DNA of 64,000 nucleotides from Patescibacteria group bacterium (GCA_017992195.1 JAGOPC010000001.1:1-64000), one strand, 5' to 3'; shown: positions 40,791-51,142, numbered from the stretch's first letter. The notes: generated from the letters alone by a model not told the origin. Numbers and translations are program-made.

Positions 40791-43265
40791 ATGAAAAAGA
40801 AAACCTACGCATGGCTTGCGTTTCTCATTTTTCTTATCTCCGAAGTGCCGTTTCCGGCATGGACAGATACGGGTTCGGTTGAGCCTGGATCCTGACAAGA
40901 GATGATGGAATTATGACAAGAATTGATTGGATCCTGACAGTCGCCTCTCTGACTCTGACAGGATCTGACATGAACACTGCTGTCCATGTCCACGTGAAAC
41001 AGCCCCTGACTATCCCACCTTATCATCTCCGAAGTATTCTTCGACGGTAGCGATGAGCGGATAGAAATTGCCAATATTGGCTCGGCCCCATTCAGTGGAC
41101 TTCTAACTATAAAAGGGGTTAAATCTAATGATCTTCTTCTCAACGGACTGTCTATTCCCACAGGAAGTGCATATGTTCGATGAGACACTTTAGCCCAAAT
41201 TGTCGACAAGACGATCGTCAAGTGAGCTGGTCTTGGTTTCAGTATTTCTGATACCAGCGCTCTGAATATAAGCTTGTTTGCTTCCGACCAACTCCTCGAC
41301 TCTTTCGTCGTTGACGCCCCTCTCCTTTCTGCTCTGCCCAACAACTACTGATTCGAAAAAGTCCGATCGTGAGACCAACTCACTATTCTTCCAACTGCTC
41401 CAGAAAGAGTACACAACATCAACTGATCTCGGATAGCAAACCCCTGAAAAATCCGAACCATCTTCCCCGTGGACACATCTACAAGTGTTAACACGGGTAA
41501 TTCCACCACCGGTACTACTACAACGGATAGCGCCACTACCGGAGAGGTCCTTTCTACAGGGCAAAATACTGACTGAACAATAGAATCCTCTGCGGGCGTT
41601 TTGTCTATCACTGAAATTCATCCAGGCAACGACACCCTTCAAGAGTACATCGAACTTCACTTCATGACTCTCTTTTCGGGTGCTCTCAAAATCACCTGAT
41701 TGGGTGCTGGTTCTGCGGCTAAAACTCTTACCTTCCGTGCAATCGCCGGCCAGTATATTATCCTTGCTGACACCCTTTTGTGATTCCTCGACTCTTCTCC
41801 TGTGACACTTGTGGATAGTATCTCATTGACCGATGGCGGGGAGACTATAACGATCACTGATCTTTCGGGGCGCCTCTACTCGTCTGCTATCTACACTGGC
41901 TCTATTGCGAACCATTCTCGATACGCAAAACCTTCAGATTCTTCGGGCGGTTCTATTTCAAATGAGTTTTCTCAGAGCGGTTTCATGAGTCCATGATTCT
42001 CCGAAAAAGCGTTTAGCTATCTGCCTGCTTCTCTAGGAGTAGTCTCTTCTGACTCGGTGGGTGATTCTGACTCTTCGATGACAAAAGCTGAAAGTAACTC
42101 CTACTACCAAGCTCTCTATAAAAAACGAAAAGACCGTTACTATGACCTTAAAGCACAAATAGCGCTCTTTGGGTTAGCTATCAATAAGGCAGGAGCCGCC
42201 TATAGAAAATGAGCATCTTCTGCTGTCGAATTAGTCGACGACACCGAAGAGTTTACTGAAGCTGATCCGCTATCAGCTGAAGTTTTCTCGACCTTGCAGA
42301 TCAGCGCCGTGTTACCGGATGCGACATGAAAAGATGCTAACAGCGAGCAGATTCGCATTACTCTGCTCTCCGGCAACCCTGTAGATCTCCAGGACTTTGT
42401 CATTCATGTGAATACAAAAAAGACCTTCTTGGCTGGACTTTTATCGTTTCCTGGAGACAGTCTGACAGCCAAATGAGAGTTCGGCTTAGTAAACAAGCCC
42501 GCTTGCATCACGCTCGAACAGCACACTGTCGTCTACGACACCTTCTGTTACGGCCAGCCAAAGGCTGGCCATCGGATCACCACTACGGGTGATATTTCTG
42601 ACGACCCTGCATTCTCGGGTCTCCAGGATCTCGCATGGATGAAAAAAGTTCGCCTCTCAATTTTGACTGGCGAAGCCTGTGCTCTTTTTGGAGACAGCTC
42701 ATTCCTCTGTATTCCGACCAAAGGCATCATCGACCCCAAAAAGCAGGAACAATATGACATGAAACTGGCTTCTCTTCAAAAGAAATTCGACAAAAAAAGC
42801 GATCAATATGCCACCCTGCAGGAAAGGTACGCCAAGACCAAAAAAGAGCTCGAAGCGAAACGAAGAAAGTATTACGAACAGACTAAAACTATCCGCGCAT
42901 CATATAAAGAAAAACTCTCTCATGCAAGCCTCGAAAGCAAGCTATGGAAAAACTATGGCTGACTCCTCCAGTCTGAAATTAAAAAGAGTCGGCCTGTAGT
43001 CCGAAAGGAGTCGCATATTACCTTTTTGCAGTCGCTTTTAGATACGCATCTACAGGCCCTTCGCACCATAACAACCGGTAACTCTTTCCTCTCCCTTCAT
43101 GGCCATCAGTTTGCCATCGGAGATATCAAAAAGCAGTACGCTTTTTCGACCGATCCGGCCGTCGTAGCAGACAGTCTTATCGCCCAGGCACTTGCCCTGC
43201 TCTCTTCCTGAGCCGCAGAAAGACGAAACAGTTGGCTCGATCAGCGATACTCCTTCCAACAATAA
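40791..43265 (+). CDS. Secreted lamin-tail-domain protein with unusually many recoded UGA codons
   Basis: This 824-residue protein has a signal peptide (YAWLAFLIFLISEVPFPAW), a Gly/Ser/Gln-rich segment (about 30-70), two lamin-tail-like beta domains (LIISEVFFDGSDERIEIAN near 75; LSITEIHPGNDTLQEYIELH near 280), a Ser-rich linker, a further beta domain and a C-terminal coiled coil (LQKKFDKKSDQYATLQERY). About 23 in-frame TGA codons are read as Gly, the highest number in the window. TAA ends the gene at 43263. Lamin-tail domains occur in secreted nucleases and adhesins; no nuclease domain is seen here. Probably a surface adhesin or scaffold. Confidence 0.82.
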
Positions 43266-43328
43266 TATTGTAATTCCTTAGAAACTAACTACCCTCTCTA
43301 TAGTAAATTTATTCACTTATTGTCACTT

Positions 43329-44303
43329 ATGCATCGTCCAAAACAAGGATACTTAAAGTGCTATTACGGATACAAAAACTTTGGAGATGAGATGCTTGCT
43401 TTTGGTGTAATCAATCGAATTTTCAGGAGTCATCCGACCATAGAAACACTCTATATTGAAGTCGGAAATAAGGAGCGATTTGACAGCCGACTAGACAAAA
43501 ATAGCCATTATATAGACACAGATTTGTGCAAGGTTGAGACAATTCAAAAGAACAATTATTGGAGAGTTTTAACCAAATGATTGTGCAATCCTAAAGCGTT
43601 AAAATTCCTGGGATGAGGAGAACTTTTTACCGAAGCTCGTGGTCGATTTTATGGATGATGGAACTATGCCCTCCTCTTCTGGGCCGATTTCCTGAGAAAA
43701 AATGTGATCATGTTAGGGGGTTTTTGAACCCCAACCACCAAACGACTTCGTCTTTTGTACAAGTTGACAGTCAATAAGTGTCAACAAATCTTGGTCAGAG
43801 AGCAATCCTCTTACGAAGTTATAGCTAACTACCTTACAAATAAGCGTGTCAATCTTGTCAAAGTGGACGACTTTTCGACAGAGGTTGTCAAAAAGTGGCA
43901 AAGTCGTCAAAAAGACATAAAAACGACTAAAGAAAGCCAGAATATAGCATTAATAAATTTGACACCATATAGACAGACTGAGACAGACATTGACGCGATT
44001 AGGTTGTCTGTCCATGTCTGGTGACATTGTCTACATGTGTACTTTCCATGTTGACAGGAGGATGTCGACATACTTTGACAACTAAAAGTTATCATACCAG
44101 GAATAACGGCTTACTACCGGCGGTTATACGATGTTGACACGATATTGACATACATGTCGACAGTGTCGACTTCTGTCTGATCTCGTCTACATTTCCTCTA
44201 TATACTTCATTTACTGGGGGTAAAAGCGACGCCGATCGTCTATCAGGAAAAAATTACTAAATTTATGGAGGAGTATGGAATGGGGGAGTCGGCAAAAAAG
44301 TAA
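43329..44303 (+). CDS. Polysaccharide pyruvyl transferase (CsaB-like)
   Basis: This 324-residue protein belongs to the polysaccharide pyruvyl transferase family, which adds pyruvate ketals to wall polymers. Landmarks are GYKNFGDEMLAFGVI at the start, KFLGGGELFTEARG, NVIMLGGFGTPTTK and the late VGSRLHFLYILHLLG, which matches the family S-x-RLH motif. Eight in-frame TGA codons are read as Gly, including in LGGGELF and VGSRLH. In bacteria with SLH proteins, pyruvylated polymer is the ligand of SLH domains, and an SLH protein gene lies 2 kb downstream. The DNA is rich in GTCAA/TTGAC pentamers. Confidence 0.85.
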
Positions 44304-44432
44304 AATTTCCGAGAGTACATTTTCAGGAGATCCCATGAAAAGTTATCCACAAAGTCGTCGAAAGATTGTGCAAAGTTTAATCAGAAAATCTCAAACAAAA
44401 AGAATAATTTACTTGTGCAAGCTAAAACAAAA

Positions 44433-45911
44433 ATGATTTTCATTTTGTCGATATCTTTGAACCTAGCGCTGGCGACATTTTTTCAGAGCGTCTGGCCAGC
44501 TTGTATAGCTACCACATGAATGTTAATAGTAGTCCTGCTGGCAGGATGTTTTTTCCCTTATCGTCGCTTTCCTTGAAAAAGAGTCTCGATGATTCTCATA
44601 GCCTTTTCGTTGTCGATGGGAAGCCTCTTTTGGGCCCATAGAAATGTGATTTCTCAATGAGAAGGCGCTTATCTCGGCACAGGAGAAATCCTGGAAAAAC
44701 AGGGCGTAGGTAGATATCTTTTGGAAACCCCAATAGGCAAGCAGTTTCTCTACTATTCCGATCGCGACTATCCGATAGGGGCGATCTTATTCGTTGCCGG
44801 ATCTCTGCAGGAAGCAACTGGTGAAACAAATCTTCTCAGAAGATTTTCCTGGGAAGAAATAAGCAAGAGAGCCCAGATATTGAGTGATGAAGAGTGGGGC
44901 TTTGACAAAAATAGGTGGCTTTTGATGCGCGGCCGGCAGGGGAGTCTGTATGAAAAAGAGGCTTTAATCATAGGCAGAAAGCCCGTCTCATATATAGCTA
45001 GCCGACGCCAGAATCTTATTCGTCTCATGGAAAAGTCGTACGACAGACAGACGCTTTGACTGACGGTTGGTATGCTTATCGGCGAACGTTCGTACCTCGC
45101 GAAAGAGGACTATCAGTCTTTTATTTCGTCGGGGCTAGTGCATATCATCGCCGTCAGTGGCGGCAATATAGTGCTTATAGTCGCCTTTCTAAGCGCAATA
45201 CTGTTTTTTATTCCCTACTATATAAGACTTACTCTTATCTCTGCTGCCATCGTTCTGTATGCCTGTATTTGTGGCTTTGACAGCTCGGTGGTTCGTGCTG
45301 TGACCATGGCTCTGATCGGTATCATGGCTCTTTTTGTCTGACGCTCACTCTCTATCTGGCGTAGTATAGGATATGTCTATGTGGGTATGCTAGTGCGAAA
45401 TCCGTATTATCTTTTATATGATTTAGGATTTATATTTAGTTTCTCTGCCGTCATAGGGTTAGTCTATTTTTCGGAGCGCTGGAAGATAACAAGCGTTAAA
45501 AAAGTTCGACAGGGGAGTGTGCGAAAGAGCATTGTGGGTTTGATGAAATCATTTCGAAATGTCTATGTGTTGCCGAGTCTTTCGGCTTCTCTTGCGGTCT
45601 CTGCACCTCTTTTATTCTTCACAAGTCGTGTCAATCTCCTGTCTATAGTGTCAAACATTCTTGTGGTGCCGCTTGTTCCCTTTGTAATGATCTATGGATT
45701 TCTTGCTGCACTTTTTTATACTGTATTTCGTTGGCAGTTTATCATCCTGCCACAGAAGCGGGCAGTAGAGCGGATCTATATGGTTAATACACGAAGCGTG
45801 AACCATGCGCTGTCGATGAATGCTTTGAGTTGACCCGCCAGATGCGGCATACTCATTACAGTAATCATTTCTGTCATTATTGTCATATATACTCATAAGA
45901 GAATGGTGTAG
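44433..45911 (+). CDS. comEC: ComEC/Rec2 DNA uptake channel
   Basis: This 492-residue membrane protein transports single-stranded DNA into the cell. It has early hydrophobic helices, an OB-like DUF4131 region (about 80-200), then the competence domain with SGLVHIIAVSGGNIVL (about 235) and FDSSVVRAVTMALIG (about 285), and more helices. The C-terminal lactamase-like domain of longer ComEC proteins is missing. Six in-frame TGA codons are read as Gly. Its TAG (45909-45911) lies within the tRNA gene that starts at 45897, an overlap of 15 bases. Confidence 0.9.
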
Positions 45912-45967
45912 TGGTAGCACATCAGCCTCCGAAGCTGATAGTCCAGGTTCAATCCCTGGTTCTCTTG
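45897..45967 (+). tRNA. tRNA with anticodon CCG, probably charged with tryptophan
   Basis: The sequence folds as a compact 71-base tRNA: acceptor AAGAGAA/TTCTCTT (perfect), D stem GTG/CAC, anticodon stem TCAGC/GCTGA, loop CTCCGAA with anticodon CCG, T arm CCAGG/CCTGG. Formally it reads CGG. The discriminator is G and the first pair is A-U, as in bacterial tRNA-Trp, the loop differs from the tRNA-Trp loop CTCCAAA by one base, and position 20, an A in many arginine tRNAs, is T. With CGG falling on conserved Trp in genes here, tryptophan identity is favoured. CCA is not encoded. Confidence 0.85.
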
Positions 45968-46324
45968 AATAAAAACATGAAATGAAAAATTTATAAAGTA
46001 TAGTTTTCCTTCAATTCTATTTTATAAACTTTTGGTTTCCTCATTCTAATATAGACAGCAATGGTCAACCCGCTAAAGCGGGTTTATTTTTTTGTCACAA
46101 AGAGTGACGAGGATCGTATTACCACGTACTGATGTGTTACAATAATGTCAGTCTCCACCTTGCAACTTCGCTGCTCGCTATGCGTGTCGTGTTGTGTCAA
46201 AAAAGACTTGCAATGCAGGCGTGGATTAGTATTACTATTGTAACCGTGTGGAGACACGGATTGGGATGTTTAATTGAAAGGATGTTTTATCCACATCTAT
46301 TTATTTCCTTTTTTACAACGACAC
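45968..46324. other. Gene-free region and leader of the SLH protein gene
   Basis: It holds a terminator at 46066-46093, then about 230 bases up to the SLH protein start. A TTGCAA element (46208) with a weak -10 about 16 bases on could be its promoter. The 25 bases before the ATG are T-rich (TTTATTTCCTTTTTT) and contain no Shine-Dalgarno sequence. No coding frame is supported. Confidence 0.45.
46066..46093 (+). terminator. Terminator after the CCG tRNA
   Basis: AACCCGC/GCGGGTT hairpin followed by TATTTTTTT. Confidence 0.85.
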
Positions 46325-49300
46325 ATGTTGAAAAAGCTTATTGCTACATCAGCTGCTGCTGCCGTTGTTGCTAGTCAACTCGTTACTGGTCTCGTTTACG
46401 GAGCTCCAGTAGTAACTGATCCTGAAATGATCGATGCGATCTCTTGGGGTTATGATGCAGGTTTGACAAAGTACAGCGGAACAGACACATTTATGCCTTA
46501 TGCAAATCTTACTAGAGAACAGTTTGCTAAATTCGCTAGCGAATTTGGTATGTCAGTTCTTGGGTTAGAGGAAGTTGCAGGTATGTGTTCATTCACAGAC
46601 ACTGCTAACGCCGACTCTACACTTACTGCTTCTATCGTTAATGCCTGCGAATTAGGGCTTATGATGGGACACGATGGTAAGTTTATGCCTAAGCAAGAAG
46701 TAACAAGAGGACAAGTTGCAACTGTAGTATCTCGTATGCTCGGTGAAATTGATCCTATGTCTTCTGAACAAGCTCACTTCGAACTCCTTAATTCTAAGGG
46801 TATTATGAAGTACGCAATGCTTAGTCAGTCTATCTTAAGAGGTGACATGATGCTCATGCTCTACAGATTGGCTATCAACAACAATGGTCTCTGTGATATT
46901 GATCCTTCATTGTGTAACAACAACGGTACAGGAACAACTACTCCTCCTGTAGTGAAAGAAGGTAACCTCAATATCTCAATGAACTCTGCGTCTCCAGCTA
47001 ATCTCTCTTCTGTTCCTCAAGCAGGTTCAGTGAAGTTTGCTACTGTAGACTTTTCTGCAGGTTCTAAAGACATTTCTGTTAATTCAGTTACACTTAAGAG
47101 ATCAGGACTCGGACAGACTGCTGATATCTCAAGAGTATACTTTGAAAAAGACGGAATAAGAGTGTCTTCTAGAGCTTCTATCAGCGCTGATCAGACTGTT
47201 ACACTTAGCTTCGCACCAGCATGGGTGATCAAGGCAGGTACAACAGACTCTATCGATCTCTACGTTGATATGGCTGCTTCAAGCGTAGGAGGTGAGCACA
47301 TGTTCCAATCTACATCTATCGACAGCTCAGCTGCTAATGTAGTAGGAATGATCACTACACCTACTCTCAGAACTGCTAACTACCTCGTTTCATTGGTAAC
47401 ATTCACATCAGCTGGTGCAGGTCTTACTGCAACTGCTAGTGATGCTGCTGATCTTGAACTTGGTCAGTTCAGAATCGCTGATTCTTCTACAGGTTCTGAC
47501 GAGAGAGATCTTCTCTTCAAGTCAGTAACATTTAGACAGGACGGTGATGGTGACCTTACAAGCCTTTCAAATGTAGGTCTCTACAGAAACGGTGTTAAGG
47601 TTTCTACAGTAACTGTTATGAATGGTAAAGATGTTATCTTTGGTCTTGGTAACGGTGACGAAATCAAGGACAGCCAAACAGCTAACTACTACATCAGAGG
47701 TTCTGTTAACTATGTTGACGGAGTTAATGGTGACACATACAACTTCAGACTCAGAAATACTTCTGACCTGAATGTTATCGAAGAAACAACTGCATTCAGA
47801 TCAAGAGTATCTGGAAGCAATGTATCACTCGCTACTTACACTGTAAATGGCGCTGATGTAATGTTCAAGAAGGATGCTTCGTTTGCTCTTTCTAACAGTG
47901 TTTCTCCTGGAACTAACGGTGCGGTTCTCCTCAAGGGTACTATCACTGCTAAGACTCCAGTATTCCTCGAAGACATCACTATGGCTTACACTGCAGGTGC
48001 AGGAGCAACAGGTGCTAGCGCTTTCGCTAACAGCTTCAAACTCCGCATAGGTGGTTCTACATTCACTTGGAGTGCTACTAACACAACTGGTGGTAACGCT
48101 ACATTTGATGGATCTGTATCTATCAACGGTACAGCTGAAGTAGAGCTTACAGCAGACATCAAGTCTACAGCTCCAGCTGGATCTCTTAGATTTGGACCTC
48201 TCTCACTCGCAAGCTTTGACACTAAGGAATATCAGAACAACCAGAACACAATCTCTGGATCTGCTTCTGTTGGTTCTATTGACGGAGCTACAGTAACAGT
48301 GGTTTCATCTAAGCTTAATGTAACAAGAACTGATGGTATCTCTTCTAAGACTATTGTAAATGGAGCCCAGGATCAACTTCTCTATGGTGCTACATTCTCA
48401 ACAGCTCAGGCTAATGCTATCAGAGTTAATCAAATGACATTCTCTGGAAATTCTTCTACAGGTGTTGTTCCGGTAAGTGCATTCAACAGCAATCTCACTG
48501 CAACTCTCTACGACGCGCAAGGAAATGCTGTTAAGACTGCTACATACCTCAACGGACAGGTAACATTCTTCGGTCTTAACATCAATGTTACTAACGGAGC
48601 TCCAGTAGGATGGACTGTAAGAGGTAACTTCACTGCTGGTGCAACTGGTACGTTGAAGCTCGTTCTTACAAGCGTTGATGCAGTAGACACAGTAACATCT
48701 AATACAGTAACTGTTGCTGATGTTGCAGGTGGTGCCCTCACTATTGATGGTTCTGCTACTGTTGAAATTGCAGCTAACTCATCACTTCAGTCTCAACTTC
48801 TTCACGGAGGTCAGCAAAATGTAACCCTCGCTCAGTTCAACCTTCAAGGTAAGAACGATGCGGTAGATGTAACAGATCTCTACCTTGCGACTTCAGGATA
48901 CATTGGGTCTGCTCTTTCTAACAAGATCAATAACGTAACACTTACTGACGGTACTAACTCATGGTTCGGTACTATCAGAAACGGTGGTATTGCATTCGAA
49001 GGTATGACAAACAATAGTCTTTCATTATCACAGACTAAGACATACTCTCTTAAGGCAGACGTTAATGACGTACTCAACACATCTGACACAACAGGAAGCT
49101 TCTTGTTCCTCTTCGATACTGGTACTGTGATCACTGATCAAGTAGCTGGTGCGACAAGTGGAGTTAGAGCTATCTCTAAGTCAAATGGTCAGCTTGTAAC
49201 TGCTGTAACTAATCCTTCTACTCCATTGTCTCAAGCAACAAGAGTTGTAAGAGGTGCTATCACTGTCTCTAAGACAAATATCACTCCTACATCTTCTGAG

Positions 49301-49714
49301 TTCGCTAGATTCGATATAGCAGCTAAGGGTAACAGAGTACAGGTTACAGGATTCACAATGAGTCTTACTAATGTAACTGGTGGTAACACAGGTAACATCA
49401 TCAACATCTACAAGAACGGTCTTGGTGGTGACCTCGTTTACTCAGGTATCGTTGGTACAGGTGACGCGGTTCCGGGTGCAGTAGTATTCAATCAGAATCC
49501 TTACTATGTTGAAATCACAGCAGGAAGCTCTGTAACGTTCTCAGTGAAGGTAGTAAATCCAATCGCTACACTCAATGGAACTACGGCTAATCCTATGGGA
49601 ATCAACCTCACGGCAATCTCATACCTCGACAAGCTTGATAATGGTGACTCTCGCATCGTTGATGCAGCATCATACAAGAATGTTGGTGCTTTCCCTTTCA
49701 CATGGTCTCAATAG
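46325..49714 (+). CDS. Large SLH-domain surface (S-layer-like) protein
   Basis: This 1129-residue secreted protein has a signal peptide (LIATSAAAAVVASQLVTGLVYG), two SLH-like repeats (about 35-80 with NLTREQFAKFA, about 85-140 with EVTRGQVATVV), a short Cys/Asn/Thr linker and a run of beta-rich Ser/Thr/Gly domains. It contains not one in-frame TGA in 1130 codons although it is very rich in Gly (GGT, GGA), and its Arg is almost all AGA. This strict codon choice suggests very high expression, as for an S-layer. The start is ATG 46325; an in-frame ATG lies 17 codons upstream but would precede the signal peptide. A strong terminator follows. Confidence 0.88.
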   Translation: MLKKLIATSAAAAVVASQLVTGLVYGAPVVTDPEMIDAISWGYDAGLTKYSGTDTFMPYANLTREQFAKFASEFGMSVLGLEEVAGMCSFTDTANADSTLTASIVNACELGLMMGHDGKFMPKQEVTRGQVATVVSRMLGEIDPMSSEQAHFELLNSKGIMKYAMLSQSILRGDMMLMLYRLAINNNGLCDIDPSLCNNNGTGTTTPPVVKEGNLNISMNSASPANLSSVPQAGSVKFATVDFSAGSKDISVNSVTLKRSGLGQTADISRVYFEKDGIRVSSRASISADQTVTLSFAPAWVIKAGTTDSIDLYVDMAASSVGGEHMFQSTSIDSSAANVVGMITTPTLRTANYLVSLVTFTSAGAGLTATASDAADLELGQFRIADSSTGSDERDLLFKSVTFRQDGDGDLTSLSNVGLYRNGVKVSTVTVMNGKDVIFGLGNGDEIKDSQTANYYIRGSVNYVDGVNGDTYNFRLRNTSDLNVIEETTAFRSRVSGSNVSLATYTVNGADVMFKKDASFALSNSVSPGTNGAVLLKGTITAKTPVFLEDITMAYTAGAGATGASAFANSFKLRIGGSTFTWSATNTTGGNATFDGSVSINGTAEVELTADIKSTAPAGSLRFGPLSLASFDTKEYQNNQNTISGSASVGSIDGATVTVVSSKLNVTRTDGISSKTIVNGAQDQLLYGATFSTAQANAIRVNQMTFSGNSSTGVVPVSAFNSNLTATLYDAQGNAVKTATYLNGQVTFFGLNINVTNGAPVGWTVRGNFTAGATGTLKLVLTSVDAVDTVTSNTVTVADVAGGALTIDGSATVEIAANSSLQSQLLHGGQQNVTLAQFNLQGKNDAVDVTDLYLATSGYIGSALSNKINNVTLTDGTNSWFGTIRNGGIAFEGMTNNSLSLSQTKTYSLKADVNDVLNTSDTTGSFLFLFDTGTVITDQVAGATSGVRAISKSNGQLVTAVTNPSTPLSQATRVVRGAITVSKTNITPTSSEFARFDIAAKGNRVQVTGFTMSLTNVTGGNTGNIINIYKNGLGGDLVYSGIVGTGDAVPGAVVFNQNPYYVEITAGSSVTFSVKVVNPIATLNGTTANPMGINLTAISYLDKLDNGDSRIVDAASYKNVGAFPFTWSQ

Positions 49715-49736
49715 TCCATTAGAAAGTTAAGCTAAG

Positions 49737-49769
49737 AAAGATCCTTACTTCGGTAGGGGTCTTTTTTTA
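49737..49769 (+). terminator. Strong terminator of the SLH protein gene
   Basis: GATCCTTAC and GTAGGGGTC pair around a TTCG tetraloop and are followed by TTTTTTT. Confidence 0.9.
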
Positions 49770-49838
49770 TATGAGAAAAGAAAGAGATGAAAAAGAAGGA
49801 CGAAATAGTATAGTAGGTTATTTATTGTTCAAAGTCCT

Positions 49839-50666
49839 ATGCCAAGTTATCTCTGACAAAATTTTTTAAAAGATATCTCCTATATTAATTTTATAGTGGA
49901 AAAAATTGCTAAGTATTCTGATGAATATGGAATCGATACGATCATCGAAATCGGTCCGGGAAAGTGTGCGCTGACAAGGAAACTCATACAGCTCGGAAAG
50001 AAGGTGATTCTTTTTGAAAAAGATCTCGACCTTTGTGATCTCATCGAATCTGTTGTCGAGGAGAGTGGTACAGATATTATCCGGGGAGATGTGCTTGAGC
50101 AGGAGCCGATAGCATTGCTGAAAAAGAGTGGACTCGAACCAGGTAAAACTATTGTGGCTGGGAATCTTCCCTACTATATTACATCGCCTATTTTGACGAA
50201 ATTTTTTGGAGGAGAGAGTCCGGCCTTTGATGTTGGAATATTTATGGTGCAGAAAGAGGTGGCTGATAAAATAAAACATGACGCAGAGAAAAAATCTTTC
50301 TTATGGCGATTATTGAACTACAATTTCGATGTTTTGTACCTAAAAACGGTCCCCGCGAAGGCGTTTTCGCCGAGACCTAAGGTGCAGTCGTCAATAATTT
50401 CGCTTATACGCAAAAAACAGACCCCAGGGTGCTCCTACCCTCAGATGAGGACGCTTTTAGAGAGAATTTCGATGTATAAGCGTAAAACCCTGTCGAAGAG
50501 CCGAAAGATGGCTCAAAAAGACCGATTATTGAAGCCGGAAAGTGTCTCTAAGGACCAATTGATGCTAGGCGATTATTCGTACACACTTCCTGAAGAGTTG
50601 AAGAAAAAGAGGATAGAAGAGGTGAGTTGGGAAGAGATGGATTTGATATGTAGAGCCAAACTATAA
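49839..50666 (+). CDS. rsmA: 16S rRNA dimethyladenosine transferase
   Basis: This 275-residue SAM-dependent enzyme (KsgA) dimethylates A1518 and A1519 of 16S rRNA. The true start is ATG 49839, giving MPSYLGQNFLKDISYI; the Gly of the invariant LGQNFL is an in-frame TGA (49854). Standard-code calling would start at a GTG 57 bases later and lose this motif. SAM-binding IIEIGPGKCALT (about 36), GDVLEQ and the catalytic NLPYYITSPIL follow. The C-terminal domain is basic. Confidence 0.95.
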
Positions 50667-50685
50667 GGATAAACAAAATAGAAAA

Positions 50686-50710
50686 TAAAAAAGGCTCCCG
50701 ATACGGGAGC
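50686..50710 (-). terminator. Terminator of the minus-strand hypothetical gene
   Basis: GCTCCCG/CGGGAGC hairpin with a six-base T-run on the minus strand, directly after the TGA at 50711-50713. Confidence 0.8.
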
Positions 50711-51082
50711 TCAATTGTTTATTAAAAGATTATTTATGGTCGTTACGTTAGGCGCTAGGAACGCTAGCTTTTCTTTATCAAGCATGTAATGTTCTTGTTT
50801 TCTTATTTCCGTATTGTTACGGTTCCATCTTTGTATACTGATTCCATCGCTGGAAAGCTTTTCAATGAGCTCGTCAACTAGCGTCGACGGATCAAAGAAT
50901 GACCCTACCAGTGGTGCCGCAACGACTTTTCCTCTTATGCCGTTCGGGAAGTTCCATGGATTGATAAGATCGTAATTGCATTCATACTTTATTTTGTTTG
51001 CTTCTTCGGGATCTATAGATATCCTGAATTTTATACCAATTTTGGCAAAAGCTTGGGCGAGTGTGAGATATGTGTGATTCAT
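50711..51082 (-). CDS. Hypothetical protein ending at a UGA
   Basis: This 123-residue protein (MNHTYLTLAQAFAKIG..., with GKVVAAPLVGSFFDPSTLVDE in the middle) is not of a family I recognise. Its frame ends at TGA immediately before a terminator hairpin. If UGA were Gly here, about 46 further codons would run through the terminator and antisense to rsmA to a TAA at 50573. It has no internal TGA and no CGA or CGG, so it may come from a standard-code donor or use UGA as a stop. Confidence 0.65.
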   Translation of the reverse strand: MNHTYLTLAQAFAKIGIKFRISIDPEEANKIKYECNYDLINPWNFPNGIRGKVVAAPLVGSFFDPSTLVDELIEKLSSDGISIQRWNRNNTEIRKQEHYMLDKEKLAFLAPNVTTINNLLINN

Positions 51083-51142
51083 ATGTGTTTTTCGTTTTTT
51101 GTATTATAGAAATATGCCGACATATGTCAACATGTTGTGCTG

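Noticed and set aside
2291-45911. Widespread pseudogenes or sequencing frameshifts
   Set aside because: All breaks are TGA codons in a single continuous frame, at conserved Gly positions, with no length errors; recoding explains them fully.
49896-50666. GTG start for rsmA at 49896
   Set aside because: It would remove the LGQNFL motif; the ATG at 49839 restores it through a TGA-encoded Gly.
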